From Staphylococcus pragensis (lineage in GTDB: Bacteria; Bacillota; Bacilli; Staphylococcales; Staphylococcaceae), in contig NZ_SRPJ01000001.1 of NCBI RefSeq assembly GCF_004785665.1, positions 558,001-622,000 of the forward strand: a DNA stretch of 64,000 nt, read 5' to 3'. The first letter of the stretch is position 1. Each line of letters starts with the position of its first letter. Shown one piece after another: positions 41,037-52,177 of the stretch. The position numbers were made by a program, and so were the translations under genes. The notes beneath the pieces are model-generated. The model did no database searches. It was not told the origin of the DNA and saw only the letters and a program-made list of their open reading frames with translations.

Positions 41037-42440
41037 ATGGATGCAAACGGTATAAAATTAACACCTAAAGATATCGTATCTAAGTTAGATGAATATATTG
41101 TTAGTCAAGATGATGCGAAACGTAAAGTCGCAATCGCTTTAAGAAACAGATATAGAAGAAGCCTTCTTGATGATGAAACTAAACAAGAAATCGCACCTAA
41201 AAATATTTTAATGATTGGTCCAACAGGTGTAGGTAAAACGGAAATTGCACGTCGTATGGCTAAAATAGTAGGCGCACCTTTTATTAAAGTGGAAGCTACT
41301 AAATTTACTGAAGTAGGCTATGTAGGTCGCGACGTTGAGAGTATGGTAAGAGATTTAGTAGATGTCGCAGTACGATTAGTGAAGGACCAAAAGAAAGCTT
41401 TAGTTAAAGATGAAGCCACTGAAAAAGCTAATGAAAAATTAGTAAAACTATTAGTTCCTAGTATGAAGAAAAAAGCGTCACAAAATAATAACCCACTTGA
41501 ATCTCTTTTAGGTGGCACACTTCCAAACTTTGGTAATCATGATGATGAGGAAGAAGAAACACCAACCGAAGAAATTAAAACAAAACGTTCTGAAATCAAA
41601 AAACAACTTTTGGATGGTAAACTTGAAGAAGAGAAAGTTAGAATCAAAGTTGAGCAAGATCCAGGTGCATTAGGCATGTTAGGTACAAACCAAAACCAAC
41701 AAATGCAAGATATGATGAATCAACTTATGCCTAAACGTAAAGTTGAACGCGTTGTTCCAGTGAAAACGGCACGTAAAATTTTAATAGATGATTTCGCTGA
41801 TGAATTAATCGATCAAGAAACAGCTAATCAAGAAGCATTAGAATTAGCTGAACAAATGGGTATTATCTTTATTGATGAAATCGATAAAGTTGCGACAAAT
41901 AATTCAAATAGCGGCCAAGATGTATCAAGACAAGGTGTACAACGTGATATTTTACCAATCCTTGAAGGTAGCATGATTCAAACGAAATATGGTACTGTAA
42001 ACACTGAACATATGCTATTTATAGGGGCTGGAGCATTCCACGTTTCAAAACCTAGTGACTTGATTCCTGAATTGCAAGGTCGTTTTCCAATTAGAGTTGA
42101 ACTTGAAAGTTTAACAGTAAATGACTTCTTCAGAATTTTAACAGAGCCTAAATTATCACTTATTAAACAATATGAAGCTTTACTTAAGACTGAAGATGTT
42201 ACTGTGAATTTCTCTGAGGAAGCGATTACTCGTTTAGCAGAGATGGCATATCAAGTAAACCAAGATACGGACAACATTGGTGCACGTCGCTTGCACACTA
42301 TTTTAGAAAAAATGCTTGAAGATTTATCGTATGAAGCTCCGAACATGCCGAATGCGGTCGTAGATATAACACCTCAATATGTTGATGATAAATTGAAATC
42401 TATTTCAACTAATAAAGATTTAAGTGCATTTATTTTATAA
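41037..42440 (+). CDS. hslU: HslU (ClpY) unfoldase ATPase
   Basis: A 467-residue AAA+ ATPase that unfolds substrates for HslV. Walker [10 protein letters not shown], pore motif GYVGRD, an insertion I domain (about 110-240), Walker [12 protein letters not shown] and sensor 2 region NIGARRLHT are present. The C-terminal residues ...LSAFIL end in a hydrophobic tail that docks into HslV. GGAGG precedes the ATG. Confidence 0.98.
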   Translation: MDANGIKLTPKDIVSKLDEYIVSQDDAKRKVAIALRNRYRRSLLDDETKQEIAPKNILMIGPTGVGKTEIARRMAKIVGAPFIKVEATKFTEVGYVGRDVESMVRDLVDVAVRLVKDQKKALVKDEATEKANEKLVKLLVPSMKKKASQNNNPLESLLGGTLPNFGNHDDEEEETPTEEIKTKRSEIKKQLLDGKLEEEKVRIKVEQDPGALGMLGTNQNQQMQDMMNQLMPKRKVERVVPVKTARKILIDDFADELIDQETANQEALELAEQMGIIFIDEIDKVATNNSNSGQDVSRQGVQRDILPILEGSMIQTKYGTVNTEHMLFIGAGAFHVSKPSDLIPELQGRFPIRVELESLTVNDFFRILTEPKLSLIKQYEALLKTEDVTVNFSEEAITRLAEMAYQVNQDTDNIGARRLHTILEKMLEDLSYEAPNMPNAVVDITPQYVDDKLKSISTNKDLSAFIL

Positions 42441-42461
42441 TATAAATAAAGGAGAAATTTT

Positions 42462-43235
42462 ATGAGCTTATTATCTAAAACTAGAGAATTAAATACGTTA
42501 TTACAAAAACATAAAGGTATAGCTGTAGACTTTAAAGATGTTGCTCAAACAATTAGTAACGTAACTGTGACAAACGTGTTTATTGTATCACGTAGAGGAA
42601 AAATCTTAGGTTCAAGTTTAAATGAACTTTTAAAAAGCGAAAGAATTAGTGAGATGTTAGAAAGCAGACACATTCCAAGCGAATACACTGAACTATTAAT
42701 GGATGTTAAACAAACAGAATCTAACATCAAAATTGACAATGAATTAACTGTTTTTCCTCCTGAAGATAAAGAAACTTTCATTAACAGTCGTACTACTGTG
42801 TTTCCAATTTTAGGTGGTGGAGAACGTTTAGGTACATTAGTACTAGGACGTGTTGAAGATGACTTCAATGAAAATGATTTAGTTTTAGGCGAATATGCAG
42901 CCACAGTTATTGGCATGGAAATTCTTCGTGAGAAACATAATGAAGTGGAAAAAGAAGCACGTGATAAAGCAGCGATTACGATGGCAATTAATTCACTTTC
43001 TTATTCTGAAAAAGAAGCTATCGAACACATTTTTGAAGAATTAGGCGGCAATGAAGGATTGTTAATCGCATCAAAAGTTGCTGACAGAGTAGGTATTACT
43101 CGTTCTGTAATCGTCAATGCCTTACGTAAATTAGAAAGTGCTGGTGTAATTGAATCTCGATCGTTAGGGATGAAAGGCACATTCATTAAAGTTAAAAAAG
43201 AAAAATTCTTAGACGAATTAGATCGTAATAAATAA
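42462..43235 (+). CDS. codY: GTP-sensing pleiotropic repressor CodY
   Basis: A 257-residue global regulator that represses amino acid synthesis and virulence genes when GTP and branched-chain amino acids are plentiful. The N-terminal GAF domain (1-155) binds Ile/Leu/Val, with [19 protein letters not shown] in it. The C-terminal winged HTH contains [26 protein letters not shown] lies upstream. It closes the xerC-hslVU-codY operon and is followed by a long hairpin. Confidence 0.98.
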   Translation: MSLLSKTRELNTLLQKHKGIAVDFKDVAQTISNVTVTNVFIVSRRGKILGSSLNELLKSERISEMLESRHIPSEYTELLMDVKQTESNIKIDNELTVFPPEDKETFINSRTTVFPILGGGERLGTLVLGRVEDDFNENDLVLGEYAATVIGMEILREKHNEVEKEARDKAAITMAINSLSYSEKEAIEHIFEELGGNEGLLIASKVADRVGITRSVIVNALRKLESAGVIESRSLGMKGTFIKVKKEKFLDELDRNK

Positions 43236-43299
43236 GCGTTAATCATTTGAAGCGAAAAAGTTTTATAGTAAATTATTTTTCATTTTAGCTAGTTTATAG

Positions 43300-43352
43300 A
43301 AACGAGCCAAGTTAATCTTTCAGGTAAGATAACTTGATGGCTCGTTTTTATT
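43300..43352 (+). terminator. Terminator after codY
   Basis: AACGAGCCA pairs with TGGCTCGTT, extended by GTTA-TCTT/AAGATAAC, and followed by TTTTATTTT. Confidence 0.88.
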
Positions 43353-43383
43353 TTCTCTAAAATAAATGATATTAAATCAGCCA

Positions 43384-43412
43384 TTGCACTAGTAAAAAAA
43401 ATATGGTATTAT
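43384..43412 (+). promoter_or_regulatory. rpsB promoter
   Basis: TTGCAC (43384-43389) and TATTAT (43407-43412) are 17 bases apart, and TGG precedes the -10. The predicted start is near 43419. Confidence 0.7.
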
Positions 43413-43418
43413 TGTTGA

Positions 43419-43531
43419 CGGCTATAAAGCCAATACACACATAATAAGCGTATATGCAAAGGGTGCAATTCTAAGAATTGTCTTTACATTAGTTTATTAT
43501 GGAGGTAAATAACCAATAGGAGGAATTTAAA
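43419..43531 (+). promoter_or_regulatory. rpsB 5' leader with hairpins (possible autoregulatory leader)
   Basis: The leader of about 113 bases has GGCT/AGCC (43420-43431) and a perfect CAATTC/GAATTG hairpin (43466-43480). Two Shine-Dalgarno-like sequences (ATGGAGGT and AGGAGG) occur before the ATG. Ribosomal operons often bind their own product in such leaders, but I recognise no defined family here. Confidence 0.4.
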
Positions 43532-44320
43532 ATGGCAGTAATTTCAATGAAACAATTACTAGAAGCCGGTGTTCACTTCGGTCACCAAACACGCCGTTGG
43601 AACCCAAAAATGAAAAAATATATCTTCACTGAAAGAAATGGTATCTATATCATTGACTTACAAAAAACAGTGAAAAAAGTTGAAGAAGCTTACAATTTCT
43701 TAAAACAAGTATCTGAAGATGGCGGTAAAGTCTTATTTGTAGGTACTAAAAAACAAGCACAAGAATCAGTTAAAGCTGAAGCTGAACGTGCTGGACAATT
43801 CTACGTTAACCAAAGATGGTTAGGCGGAATTTTAACTAACTATAAAACAATTTCTAAACGTATTAAACGTATTTCTGAAATCGAAAAAATGGAAGAAGAC
43901 GGTTTATTCGAAGTATTACCTAAAAAAGAAGTTGTTGAACTTAAAAAAGAATACGACCGTTTAATCAAATTCTTAGGCGGTATTCGTGATATGAAATCAA
44001 TGCCTCAAGCATTATTCGTAGTTGACCCTCGTAAAGAGCGCAACGCGATTGCTGAAGCACGTAAATTAAATATCCCAATCGTTGGTATTGTTGACACTAA
44101 CTGTGATCCTGATGAAATTGATTACGTTATCCCAGCGAACGACGATGCTATTCGTGCCGTTAAATTATTAACTGGTAAAATGGCAGACGCTGTCTTAGAA
44201 GGTCAACAAGGTATTTCTAACGATGAAGTAGCTGCAGAACAAAACATCGATTTAGATGAAAAAGAACAATCTCAAGAAGCAGAATCAACTGAAGAAAATA
44301 CTACTGTTGAATCAAACTAA
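43532..44320 (+). CDS. rpsB: 30S ribosomal protein S2
   Basis: A 262-residue ribosomal protein S2. [27 protein letters not shown], split across its N-terminus, and [19 protein letters not shown] are characteristic. The C-terminal 35 residues are acidic (Glu/Gln/Ser-rich), a common Firmicute extension. It precedes tsf, the near-universal pairing. Confidence 0.98.
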   Translation: MAVISMKQLLEAGVHFGHQTRRWNPKMKKYIFTERNGIYIIDLQKTVKKVEEAYNFLKQVSEDGGKVLFVGTKKQAQESVKAEAERAGQFYVNQRWLGGILTNYKTISKRIKRISEIEKMEEDGLFEVLPKKEVVELKKEYDRLIKFLGGIRDMKSMPQALFVVDPRKERNAIAEARKLNIPIVGIVDTNCDPDEIDYVIPANDDAIRAVKLLTGKMADAVLEGQQGISNDEVAAEQNIDLDEKEQSQEAESTEENTTVESN

Positions 44321-44334
44321 GATATAGTTTAAAT

Positions 44335-44370
44335 GGGTGATAAGATGTAATGCTTATCGCCCTTTTTTCA
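44335..44370 (+). terminator. Terminator between rpsB and tsf
   Basis: GGGTGATAAG pairs with CTTATCGCCC (one T-G pair), followed by TTTTTT. tsf may then rely on readthrough or on its own promoter; TGGTAATAT near 44428-44436 is a possible extended -10. Confidence 0.85.
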
Positions 44371-44482
44371 AATAAAAAAATATTTATTAAATAATAATAG
44401 AGTATTGGAAATTATAGTGCCTTTAATGGTAATATTTAAGTATCATCTATTATTACAATTAGACATATTGGAGGAATAATTA

Positions 44483-45361
44483 ATGGCAATTTCAGCAAAA
44501 CTTGTAAAAGAATTACGTGAAAAAACTGGCGCTGGTATGATGGATTGTAAAAAAGCGCTAACTGAAACTGATGGTGACATCGATAAAGCGATTGATTACT
44601 TACGTGAAAAAGGTATCGCTAAAGCAGCTAAAAAAGCTGACCGTATCGCAGCAGAAGGTTTAGTACACGTTGAAGTAAAAGGTAATGAAGCTGCAATCGT
44701 TGAAATCAACTCTGAAACAGACTTCGTTGCTCGTAATGAAGGTTTCCAAGAATTAGTAAAAGAAATTGCTAACCAAGTTCTTGAAAGCAAAGCAGAAACA
44801 GTTGAAGCTTTATTAGAAACTAAATTATCAAGTGGTCAAACAGTTGATGAAAGAATGAAAGAAGCTATCTCAACTATCGGTGAAAAATTAAGCATCCGTC
44901 GTTTTGCTATCAGAACTAAATCTGACAACGATGCATTCGGTGCATACTTACACATGGGTGGACGTATTGGTGTGTTAACTGTTGTTGAAGGTTCAACTGA
45001 TGAAGAAGCAGCTAAAGACGTTGCTATGCACATCGCAGCAATCAACCCTAAATATGTTTCATCTGATCAAGTAAGTGAAGAAGAAATCAGCCACGAAAGA
45101 GAAGTATTAAAACAACAAGCATTAAATGAAGGTAAACCTGAAAAAATCGTTGAAAAAATGGTTGAAGGACGTTTACGTAAATATCTTCAAGAAATTTGTG
45201 CAGTTGATCAAAACTTCGTTAAAGATCCAGACCAAACAGTTGAAGCTTTCTTAAAATCTAAAGGTGGTAAACTTGTTGACTTCGTACGTTATGAAGTAGG
45301 CGAAGGTATGGAAAAACGAGAAGAAAACTTTGCTGACGAAGTAAAAGGACAAATGAAATAA
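44483..45361 (+). CDS. tsf: Elongation factor Ts
   Basis: A 292-residue guanine nucleotide exchange factor for EF-Tu. The N-terminal UBA-like domain holds [16 protein letters not shown], the central core has [15 protein letters not shown] and [14 protein letters not shown], and a coiled-coil and C-terminal module follow. GGAGGAATAATTA precedes the ATG. Confidence 0.98.
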   Translation: MAISAKLVKELREKTGAGMMDCKKALTETDGDIDKAIDYLREKGIAKAAKKADRIAAEGLVHVEVKGNEAAIVEINSETDFVARNEGFQELVKEIANQVLESKAETVEALLETKLSSGQTVDERMKEAISTIGEKLSIRRFAIRTKSDNDAFGAYLHMGGRIGVLTVVEGSTDEEAAKDVAMHIAAINPKYVSSDQVSEEEISHEREVLKQQALNEGKPEKIVEKMVEGRLRKYLQEICAVDQNFVKDPDQTVEAFLKSKGGKLVDFVRYEVGEGMEKREENFADEVKGQMK

Positions 45362-45435
45362 TCTTTCAAAATTACCAAACAAGAAAGAAGGCACCTTTGA
45401 GGTTTTCTATTAGATAAAGGCTCTACTTTATCTCA

Positions 45436-45461
45436 GAAGACGCGTTCGTGTCTTCTTTACT
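45436..45461 (+). terminator. Possible weak terminator before pyrH
   Basis: GAAGAC/GTCTTC extends to GAAGACGC/GTGTCTTC around a short loop, followed by TTTACTT rather than a clean T run. Confidence 0.4.
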
Positions 45462-45501
45462 TGTATATATTACATATTTTTACAATAGAGAGGAAAAAAC
45501 A

Positions 45502-46224
45502 ATGGCGCAAACTTCTAAATATAAACGTGTAGTTTTAAAACTTAGCGGTGAGGCACTTGCAGGAGATAAAGGCTTTGGAATTAATCCAATGATCATTAAA
45601 AGCGTAGCTGAACAAGTAGCTGAAGTAGCTAAAATGGATTGTGAAATTGCTGTAATTGTTGGCGGTGGCAATATCTGGAGAGGGAAAACGGGTAGCGATT
45701 TAGGTATGGATCGCGGTACAGCTGATTATATGGGTATGTTAGCAACTGTAATGAATGCACTTGCTTTACAAGATAGCCTTGAACAATTAGACTGTGATAC
45801 TCGCGTATTAACTTCAATTGAAATGAAACAAGTTGCAGAACCTTACATTCGTCGTCGTGCGATCAGACACTTAGAGAAAAAACGTGTGGTTATCTTTGCA
45901 GCGGGTATTGGTAATCCATACTTCTCTACAGATACAACTGCAGCATTACGTGCAGCAGAGGTTGAAGCTGATGTTATTTTAATGGGTAAAAATAATGTAG
46001 ATGGCGTATATTCAGCTGACCCTAAAGTTGATAAAAATGCAGTAAAATATGATCACTTAACTCATATCCAAATGTTACAAGAAGGATTACAAGTTATGGA
46101 CTCAACTGCTTCATCATTCTGTATGGACAATAATATTCCTTTAAATGTCTTCTCAATTATGGAAGAAGGAAATATTAAACGTGCAGTAATGGGTGAAAAA
46201 ATCGGTACTTTAATTACTAAATAA
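45502..46224 (+). CDS. pyrH: UMP kinase
   Basis: A 240-residue bacterial-type (amino acid kinase family) UMP kinase, making UDP from UMP with [34 protein letters not shown] and [19 protein letters not shown] are family motifs. The frame is open from 45448, but AGAGAGGAAAA correctly precedes the ATG at 45502 and the upstream part is unlike any relative. frr follows after 15 bases. Confidence 0.97.
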   Translation: MAQTSKYKRVVLKLSGEALAGDKGFGINPMIIKSVAEQVAEVAKMDCEIAVIVGGGNIWRGKTGSDLGMDRGTADYMGMLATVMNALALQDSLEQLDCDTRVLTSIEMKQVAEPYIRRRAIRHLEKKRVVIFAAGIGNPYFSTDTTAALRAAEVEADVILMGKNNVDGVYSADPKVDKNAVKYDHLTHIQMLQEGLQVMDSTASSFCMDNNIPLNVFSIMEEGNIKRAVMGEKIGTLITK

Positions 46225-46239
46225 TTTGAGGTGTAAAAC

Positions 46240-46794
46240 ATGAGTGACATTATTCAAGATACTAAAGCTAGAATGAAAAAATCTATCGATAACTTATCAC
46301 GTGAATTAGCTAATATCAGTGCAGGTAGAGCTAACTCTAATTTATTAAATGGTGTAACTGTTGATTATTATGGTGCACCAACACCAGTACAACAATTAGC
46401 AAGTATCAATGTGCCTGAAGCACGTTTACTAGTTATCTCACCTTACGATAAAACTTCTGTTGCTGATATCGAAAAAGCAATTATTGCTGCTAACTTAGGT
46501 GTTAACCCAACTAGTGATGGTGAAGTAATTCGTATCACAGTTCCAGCTTTAACAGAAGAACGTCGTAAAGAATTAGTTAAAAACGTGAAAAAAATTGGTG
46601 AAGATGCTAAAGTTTCAATCCGTAATATTCGTCGTGATATTAATGATCAATTGAAAAAAGATGAAAAAAATGGCGATATTACTGAAGATGACTTAAGAAG
46701 TCAAACTGAAGATGTTCAAAAAGCGACTGATAATTCTATTAAAGAAATTGATCAATTAGTAGAAGATAAAGAAAAAGATATCATGTCTGTATAA
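46240..46794 (+). CDS. frr: Ribosome recycling factor
   Basis: A 184-residue ribosome recycling factor, which splits post-termination ribosomes with EF-G. It is a three-helix-bundle protein with [31 protein letters not shown] and [23 protein letters not shown] lies before the ATG. The rpsB-tsf-pyrH-frr order is conserved across bacteria. Confidence 0.98.
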   Translation: MSDIIQDTKARMKKSIDNLSRELANISAGRANSNLLNGVTVDYYGAPTPVQQLASINVPEARLLVISPYDKTSVADIEKAIIAANLGVNPTSDGEVIRITVPALTEERRKELVKNVKKIGEDAKVSIRNIRRDINDQLKKDEKNGDITEDDLRSQTEDVQKATDNSIKEIDQLVEDKEKDIMSV

Positions 46795-46882
46795 TTTAGA
46801 ATATTAATACCGTTTAATTATTCATAAATTTTGTGAATTTATCGTATTATTAATTATAATAGTACAATAATCATTTTAGTCT

Positions 46883-46918
46883 AAACTGTGCCAATTCAGA
46901 CTTTGGTACAGTTTTTTA
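46883..46918 (+). terminator. Terminator after frr
   Basis: AAACTGTGCCAA pairs with TTGGTACAGTTT (one mismatch) around TTCAGACT, followed by TTTT. Confidence 0.85.
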
Positions 46919-47020
46919 ATTTGCTTATTCAATGCCATTATCGAGTATGATAAAATGATAGATGATTTCTTAAATAACTAATATAATATAACAGAGATGA
47001 TCAGGCTCGGAGGAAAGACC

Positions 47021-47791
47021 ATGTTTAAAAAGCTAATACAAAGAAATAAGACTAAAATCACTCACAACGATGATTTAGATTTACATAATTTACCTGAACA
47101 TGTAGCGATTATCATGGACGGAAATGGACGTTGGGCTAAAAAGCGTAAAATGCCTAGAATTAAAGGTCATTATGAAGGTATGCAAACAATAAAAAAAGTA
47201 ACGCGTGAAGCGAGCAATTTAGGTATTAAATACTTAACCTTATACGCTTTTTCAACGGAAAATTGGTCTAGACCTGAAAATGAAGTTAATTATATCATGA
47301 ATTTACCTGTTAATTTTTTAAAAACTTTTCTACCAGAATTAATAGAAAAAAATGTCCAAATTGAAACAATTGGTTTTTTAGAGGCAGTGCCTCAATCAAC
47401 TATTGATGCTATTGAATATGCAAAAGAGAAAACAAAAGATAATACAGGTTTGAAATTAATATTTGCCATTAACTATGGCGGACGAGCTGAAATTGTTCAA
47501 AGTATGAAATCAATTTATGATGAGCTTCAAAATAATGGTCAGGATAGTAATGACATCGACGAAACAATGATATCGAAACATTTAATGACGCATCCCTACC
47601 CAGATCCTGAATTATTAATTCGCACGTCTGGTGAACAACGCATTAGTAATTTTCTAATTTGGCAATCTTCTTATAGTGAATTTATATTCAATGAGAAGTT
47701 ATGGCCGGATTTTGATGCTGAGGAATTTAAAAAATGTTTAAAAATATACCAATCTCGTCAAAGACGTTTTGGAGGATTAAGTAAGGAGTAG
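47021..47791 (+). CDS. uppS: Undecaprenyl pyrophosphate synthase
   Basis: A 256-residue cis-prenyltransferase that makes the C55 lipid carrier for peptidoglycan and teichoic acid. IIMDGNGRWAKKRKMPR holds the catalytic Asp and phosphate-binding residues; YAFSTENWSRP and DPELLIRTSGEQRISNFL are the other signatures. The ATG at 47021 has CGGAGGAAAG upstream. It is followed after 3 bases by cdsA. Confidence 0.97.
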   Translation: MFKKLIQRNKTKITHNDDLDLHNLPEHVAIIMDGNGRWAKKRKMPRIKGHYEGMQTIKKVTREASNLGIKYLTLYAFSTENWSRPENEVNYIMNLPVNFLKTFLPELIEKNVQIETIGFLEAVPQSTIDAIEYAKEKTKDNTGLKLIFAINYGGRAEIVQSMKSIYDELQNNGQDSNDIDETMISKHLMTHPYPDPELLIRTSGEQRISNFLIWQSSYSEFIFNEKLWPDFDAEEFKKCLKIYQSRQRRFGGLSKE

Positions 47792-47794
47792 CGT

Positions 47795-48577
47795 ATGAAA
47801 GTTAGAACTTTAACCGCGATTATAGCTTTAATTATATTTCTACCTATTTTATTAAAAGGTGGAACTATTTTAATGTTATTTGCTTATTTACTAGCTTTAA
47901 TTGCATTAAAAGAACTGTTGAATATGAATATGATCAAATTACTTTCTATTCCAGGTATTTTTAGTGCTTTAGCGTTAATTATTATTATGTTACCGCAAGA
48001 TGCTGGGCAATGGGTAAATGATGTTCAGCTAAAAAGTTTAATCGCAATGAGCTTTATATTACTAAGTTATACTGTACTTTCTAAAAATAGATTTAGTTTT
48101 ATGGATGCAGCATTTTGTTTAATGTCGGTTGCTTATGTAGGCATAGGTTTCATGTATTTTTATGCTACACGTGAAGATGGATTGCACTATATACTATATG
48201 CATTTTTAGTTGTATGGTTAACTGATACAGGCGCATATTTATTTGGTCGTTTAATGGGCAAACATAAATTGTGGCCTGTCATTAGCCCGAATAAAACAAT
48301 TGAAGGTTTTATTGGTGGATTAATTTGTAGTCTAATTGTGCCACTAGTTATGCTATTTTTCGTTGATTTCCACTTAAACATTTGGCTACTGTTACTTGTA
48401 ACGATAATCCTAAGTGTATTTGGTCAACTTGGTGACTTAGTGGAATCAGGATTTAAACGTCATTTCGGTGTGAAAGATTCAGGCAGAATTTTACCTGGAC
48501 ATGGTGGTATACTAGACCGTTTTGATAGTTTTATGTTTGTGTTACCTTTACTCAACATATTATTAATACAAATATAG
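47795..48577 (+). CDS. cdsA: Phosphatidate cytidylyltransferase
   Basis: A 260-residue membrane protein with about 7-8 spans that makes CDP-diacylglycerol from phosphatidic acid and CTP. The C-terminal signature is present ([19 protein letters not shown], then [11 protein letters not shown]). It acts directly downstream of the PlsX/PlsY route. It is coupled closely to uppS (AAGGAG in the uppS end serves as its Shine-Dalgarno). Confidence 0.96.
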   Translation: MKVRTLTAIIALIIFLPILLKGGTILMLFAYLLALIALKELLNMNMIKLLSIPGIFSALALIIIMLPQDAGQWVNDVQLKSLIAMSFILLSYTVLSKNRFSFMDAAFCLMSVAYVGIGFMYFYATREDGLHYILYAFLVVWLTDTGAYLFGRLMGKHKLWPVISPNKTIEGFIGGLICSLIVPLVMLFFVDFHLNIWLLLLVTIILSVFGQLGDLVESGFKRHFGVKDSGRILPGHGGILDRFDSFMFVLPLLNILLIQI

Positions 48578-48618
48578 TGAGAATTTAATGTAATATTTAT
48601 TTTTAAAAAATGAATAAT

Positions 48619-48694
48619 GGTATAATTGAGGAGTTATTGAATTTACTGTTGATTAGAAGCATTCAATCACGTAATTCTTAACTCCTTTTCTCAA
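48619..48694 (+). ncRNA. Promoter plus hairpin: candidate small RNA or leader upstream of rseP
   Basis: TGGTATAAT (48618-48626) is an extended -10. Directly after it, AGGAGTTA (48629-48636) pairs with TAACTCCT (48679-48686) and inside that TTGAAT pairs with ATTCAA; TTTTCTC follows. This could be a short, self-terminating RNA or an attenuator for rseP. One difficulty is that the predicted transcription start, about 48632, would cut into the outer stem. Confidence 0.35.
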
Positions 48695-48949
48695 AGGTAA
48701 TAATTAGAAAATTTTGTTAAAGTAAATATAGTAAATGACTGAAAGAACCTTTATCAATCGATGAACGTAATGCGTAACGGTGGGAGTTTACGGTGTGTAA
48801 ACGAGCTAGACATGCATAATGGAACGAAGAGTGAAAGGAATGTTATACAGTCATAAATGCTTGAAAAACTCTACAAAATCATACATAATCTACAACATTC
48901 TTATGAATTGAATAGAAGTAGATAAATTTAATTAATTGAGGTGTAGCGA
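48695..48949. other. Long unexplained leader region upstream of rseP
   Basis: About 255 bases without a recognised gene. It contains a perfect GTTTAC/GTAAAC hairpin near 48787-48801 and a purine-rich stretch. A 31-codon ATG frame (48761-48856) starting MNVMRNGGSLRC lacks a Shine-Dalgarno and is not called. I see no T-box or riboswitch consensus. Confidence 0.4.
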
Positions 48950-50236
48950 GTGAGTTATTTAGTCACTATTGTCTCATTTATTATCGTATTTGGTGTGCTT
49001 GTAACGGTACATGAATATGGTCATATGTTCTTTGCTAAACGTGCAGGGATTATGTGTCCAGAATTTGCGATTGGTATGGGACCGAAAATTTTTAGTTTCC
49101 GTAAAGACGAAACCCTTTATACGATCCGTTTACTACCTGTGGGAGGCTACGTAAGAATGGCCGGGGATGGTCTTGAAGAACCGCCCGTTGAACCAGGTAT
49201 GAATGTAAAAATAAAATTAAATGACCAAGATGAAATTACACATATTATTTTAGATGATCAGCATAAATTTCAAAAAATTGAAGCTATTGAAGTAAAGCAA
49301 TGTGATTTTAAAGACGAATTATTTATTGAAGGTATTACAACTTATGATAATGAAAGACATCACTTCAATATTGCTAAGAAAGCGTATTTTGTAGAAAATG
49401 GTAGTTTAATTCAAATTGCGCCTAGAAATCGTCAATTTGCTCACAAAAAACCACTGCCCAAATTTTTAACATTATTTGCAGGGCCATTATTTAACTTCCT
49501 CTTGGCTATAGTATTATTTATTGGTTTAGCTTATTACCAAGGAACGCCTACAACTACAGTTAATCAATTGGCGGATAATTATCCAGCACAACAAGCCGGG
49601 TTAAAAACAGGTGATAAGATTGTACAATTAGGTAGTCATAAGGTAGATAAGTTTGAAGATATTCAAAAAGCTGCCGATCAAATTAAAGATCATAAGACAA
49701 CGTTAAAAGTTGAACGTGATGGCAAGGTTAAAACGTTAGATATTACACCTAAAAAACAAGTGATTAAGCAAACAAAAATGAACTCAGTTACAAAATATGT
49801 ACTAGGTTTCCAACCTAAAAATGAGCACTCATTGTTTAAACCTATTCCAGCTGGTATTGAAGATTTTGTTAACGCTAGTACAGTCATTTTCAAAGCAGTA
49901 GGTACAATGATAGCAAGCATCTTCACTGGCGGTTTCACATTTGACATGCTTAATGGACCAGTGGGTATCTATCATAATGTTGATTCAGTGGTTAAACAAG
50001 GTGTCATCGCGCTTATATTCTATACTGCTTTATTAAGTGTAAACTTAGGTATAATGAACTTATTACCAATTCCAGCACTTGATGGTGGTAGAATTTTATT
50101 TGTAATTTATGAAGCTATATTCAGAAGACCAGTGAATAAAAAAGCAGAAACAGCTATCATAGCTGTTGGGGCAATATTCGTAGTAATTATCATGGTACTG
50201 GTTACTTGGAACGATATACAACGCTATTTCTTATAA
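48950..50236 (+). CDS. rseP: Site-2 intramembrane zinc metalloprotease RseP
   Basis: A 428-residue membrane protease of the M50 family. The HEYGH zinc motif is at residues 21-25 in the first helix. PDZ-like domain(s) occupy about 190-280, and the second active-site motif is [12 protein letters not shown] in a C-terminal helix. It cleaves membrane-embedded anti-sigma factors, signal peptide remnants or pheromone precursors. The start is GTG, with GAGGTGTAGCGA upstream. It is followed by proS after 17 bases. Confidence 0.96.
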   Translation: MSYLVTIVSFIIVFGVLVTVHEYGHMFFAKRAGIMCPEFAIGMGPKIFSFRKDETLYTIRLLPVGGYVRMAGDGLEEPPVEPGMNVKIKLNDQDEITHIILDDQHKFQKIEAIEVKQCDFKDELFIEGITTYDNERHHFNIAKKAYFVENGSLIQIAPRNRQFAHKKPLPKFLTLFAGPLFNFLLAIVLFIGLAYYQGTPTTTVNQLADNYPAQQAGLKTGDKIVQLGSHKVDKFEDIQKAADQIKDHKTTLKVERDGKVKTLDITPKKQVIKQTKMNSVTKYVLGFQPKNEHSLFKPIPAGIEDFVNASTVIFKAVGTMIASIFTGGFTFDMLNGPVGIYHNVDSVVKQGVIALIFYTALLSVNLGIMNLLPIPALDGGRILFVIYEAIFRRPVNKKAETAIIAVGAIFVVIIMVLVTWNDIQRYFL

Positions 50237-50253
50237 TTTAGGAGGAGAATGAT

Positions 50254-51954
50254 ATGAAACAATCGAAAGTATTCATACCAACGATGCGAGAAGTACCTGC
50301 AGAAGCAGAAGCTTTAAGTCATCAATTATTATTAAAAGCAGGATTAATCAAACAAAGTACAAGTGGTATTTATAGCTATTTACCACTAGCAACACGCGTA
50401 TTAAATAATATTTCTAAAATTATTCGTGAAGAAATGGAAAGTGTTGATGCAGTTGAAATTTTAATGCCTGCACTTCAACAAGCTGAGTTATGGGAAGAGT
50501 CAGGTCGTTGGGGAGCGTATGGTCCTGAACTAATGCGTTTAAAGGATCGCAATGGTAGAGAATTTGCTTTAGGACCAACACACGAAGAAGTAGTGACTTC
50601 AATCGTACGAGATGAACTTAAATCTTACAAACGTTTACCAATTACTTTATTCCAAATTCAATCTAAATTCCGTGATGAGAAGCGCCCACGCTTTGGTTTA
50701 TTACGTGGTAGAGAATTCATCATGAAAGATGCTTATTCTTTCCATGCAGACGAAGAATCACTAGATCAAACATACCAAGATATGTATAACGCTTATAGCC
50801 GTATATTTAAACGAGTAGGAATTAATGCTCGTCCAGTAGTTGCAGATTCAGGTGCTATCGGCGGTAACCATACACATGAATTTATGGCATTAAGTAAAAT
50901 TGGTGAAGACACAATCGTTTATAGTGAAAATAGCGACTATGCAGCAAATATCGAAAAAGCTGAAGTGGTTTATCATCCTAATGAAAAACATACAGATATT
51001 GCTGAATTAAGTAAAATTGAAACACCAAATGTTAAAACTGCACAAGAATTAGCTGACTTTTTAAATCGTCCAGTAGATGAAATTGTTAAAACAATGATCT
51101 TCAAAGTAGATGGCGAATTTATAATGTTCTTAGTAAGAGGGCATCACGAATTAAATGATGTGAAAGTGAAATCATTCTTTGGCACTGATAATGTAGAATT
51201 GGCATCTCAAGATGAAATAGTTAATTTATTAGGTGCTAACCCAGGTTCATTAGGTCCTATTCATGATAAAGAAATTAAAATCTATGCCGACAATTATGTT
51301 AAAGATTTAAATAATATCGTTGTAGGCGCAAATGAAGATGGTTACCATTATGTAAATGCGAATGTTGATCGTGACTTCAAGATTGATGAATATGGAGACT
51401 TCCGCTTTATCTTAGAAGGTGAACAATTAAGCGATGGTTCAGGTGAAGCTAAATTTGCCGAAGGTATCGAAGTAGGACAAGTATTTAAACTTGGTACTAA
51501 GTATTCAGAAGCTATGAATGCAACATTCTTAGATAATCAAGGTAAAGCGCAACCATTAATCATGGGTTGCTACGGTATCGGTGTCTCTAGAACGCTAAGT
51601 GCGATTGTAGAACAAAATAATGATGAAAATGGTATTATTTGGCCTAAATCAGTGACACCATTTGATTTACATTTAATTACAATTAATCCTAAAAAAGAAG
51701 AACAACTTGAATTAGCTAATCAATTATATGCACAATTCCAAGGTAAGTACGATGTGTTATACGATGATCGTAAAGAACGTGCAGGTGTTAAATTCAACGA
51801 TGCTGATTTAATCGGTTTACCTATTCGTATTGTAGTAGGTAAGAACGCTTCTGAAGGTATCGTTGAAGTAAAATTACGCCATACTGGTGAAAGCGAAGAT
51901 GTGCATATTGATGATTTAGAAGCACATGTAGCTAAAATTTATGAAAACTTATAA
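50254..51954 (+). CDS. proS: Prolyl-tRNA synthetase
   Basis: A 566-residue class II, bacterial-type ProRS. Motif 2 region [18 protein letters not shown] and motif 3 [14 protein letters not shown] are present, and the editing (YbaK-like) INS domain is inserted in the middle (about 230-390, with [10 protein letters not shown]). A C-terminal anticodon-binding domain ends the protein. AGGAGGAG precedes the ATG. No T-box leader is visible upstream. Confidence 0.98.
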   Translation: MKQSKVFIPTMREVPAEAEALSHQLLLKAGLIKQSTSGIYSYLPLATRVLNNISKIIREEMESVDAVEILMPALQQAELWEESGRWGAYGPELMRLKDRNGREFALGPTHEEVVTSIVRDELKSYKRLPITLFQIQSKFRDEKRPRFGLLRGREFIMKDAYSFHADEESLDQTYQDMYNAYSRIFKRVGINARPVVADSGAIGGNHTHEFMALSKIGEDTIVYSENSDYAANIEKAEVVYHPNEKHTDIAELSKIETPNVKTAQELADFLNRPVDEIVKTMIFKVDGEFIMFLVRGHHELNDVKVKSFFGTDNVELASQDEIVNLLGANPGSLGPIHDKEIKIYADNYVKDLNNIVVGANEDGYHYVNANVDRDFKIDEYGDFRFILEGEQLSDGSGEAKFAEGIEVGQVFKLGTKYSEAMNATFLDNQGKAQPLIMGCYGIGVSRTLSAIVEQNNDENGIIWPKSVTPFDLHLITINPKKEEQLELANQLYAQFQGKYDVLYDDRKERAGVKFNDADLIGLPIRIVVGKNASEGIVEVKLRHTGESEDVHIDDLEAHVAKIYENL

Positions 51955-51978
51955 ATTTATTTAAAAGTTTAACTCGAA

Positions 51979-52016
51979 GCGGTAAAAATGTTTGTGGCAT
52001 TTTTACCGTTTTTCAT
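51979..52016 (+). terminator. Terminator after proS
   Basis: GCGGTAAAAATG pairs with CATTTTTACCGT (GGTAAAAATG/CATTTTTACC is perfect) around TTTGTGG, followed by TTTTTC. Confidence 0.88.
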
Positions 52017-52177
52017 TGTGTATATAGAATTAATTTTCAAAAAATAAAGAAATAATCTGTACGAATGAAAAATGATAATTGAAGTAGTATAATAGATATC
52101 AAGTTTGTGAATGTAGGGTAGTTGAAAATACTATCAACTGTGATGAATTTAAGTAAGAAATAAGGTGGTTATCTGTC

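Noticed and set aside
48761-48856. 31-codon ATG frame in the cdsA-rseP gap
   Set aside because: No ribosome binding site, and this length is expected by chance. Kept only as a remark.
50237-50253. T-box or amino acid sensing leader before proS
   Set aside because: Only 17 bases separate rseP and proS, and the longer gap before rseP lacks the T-box core sequences.
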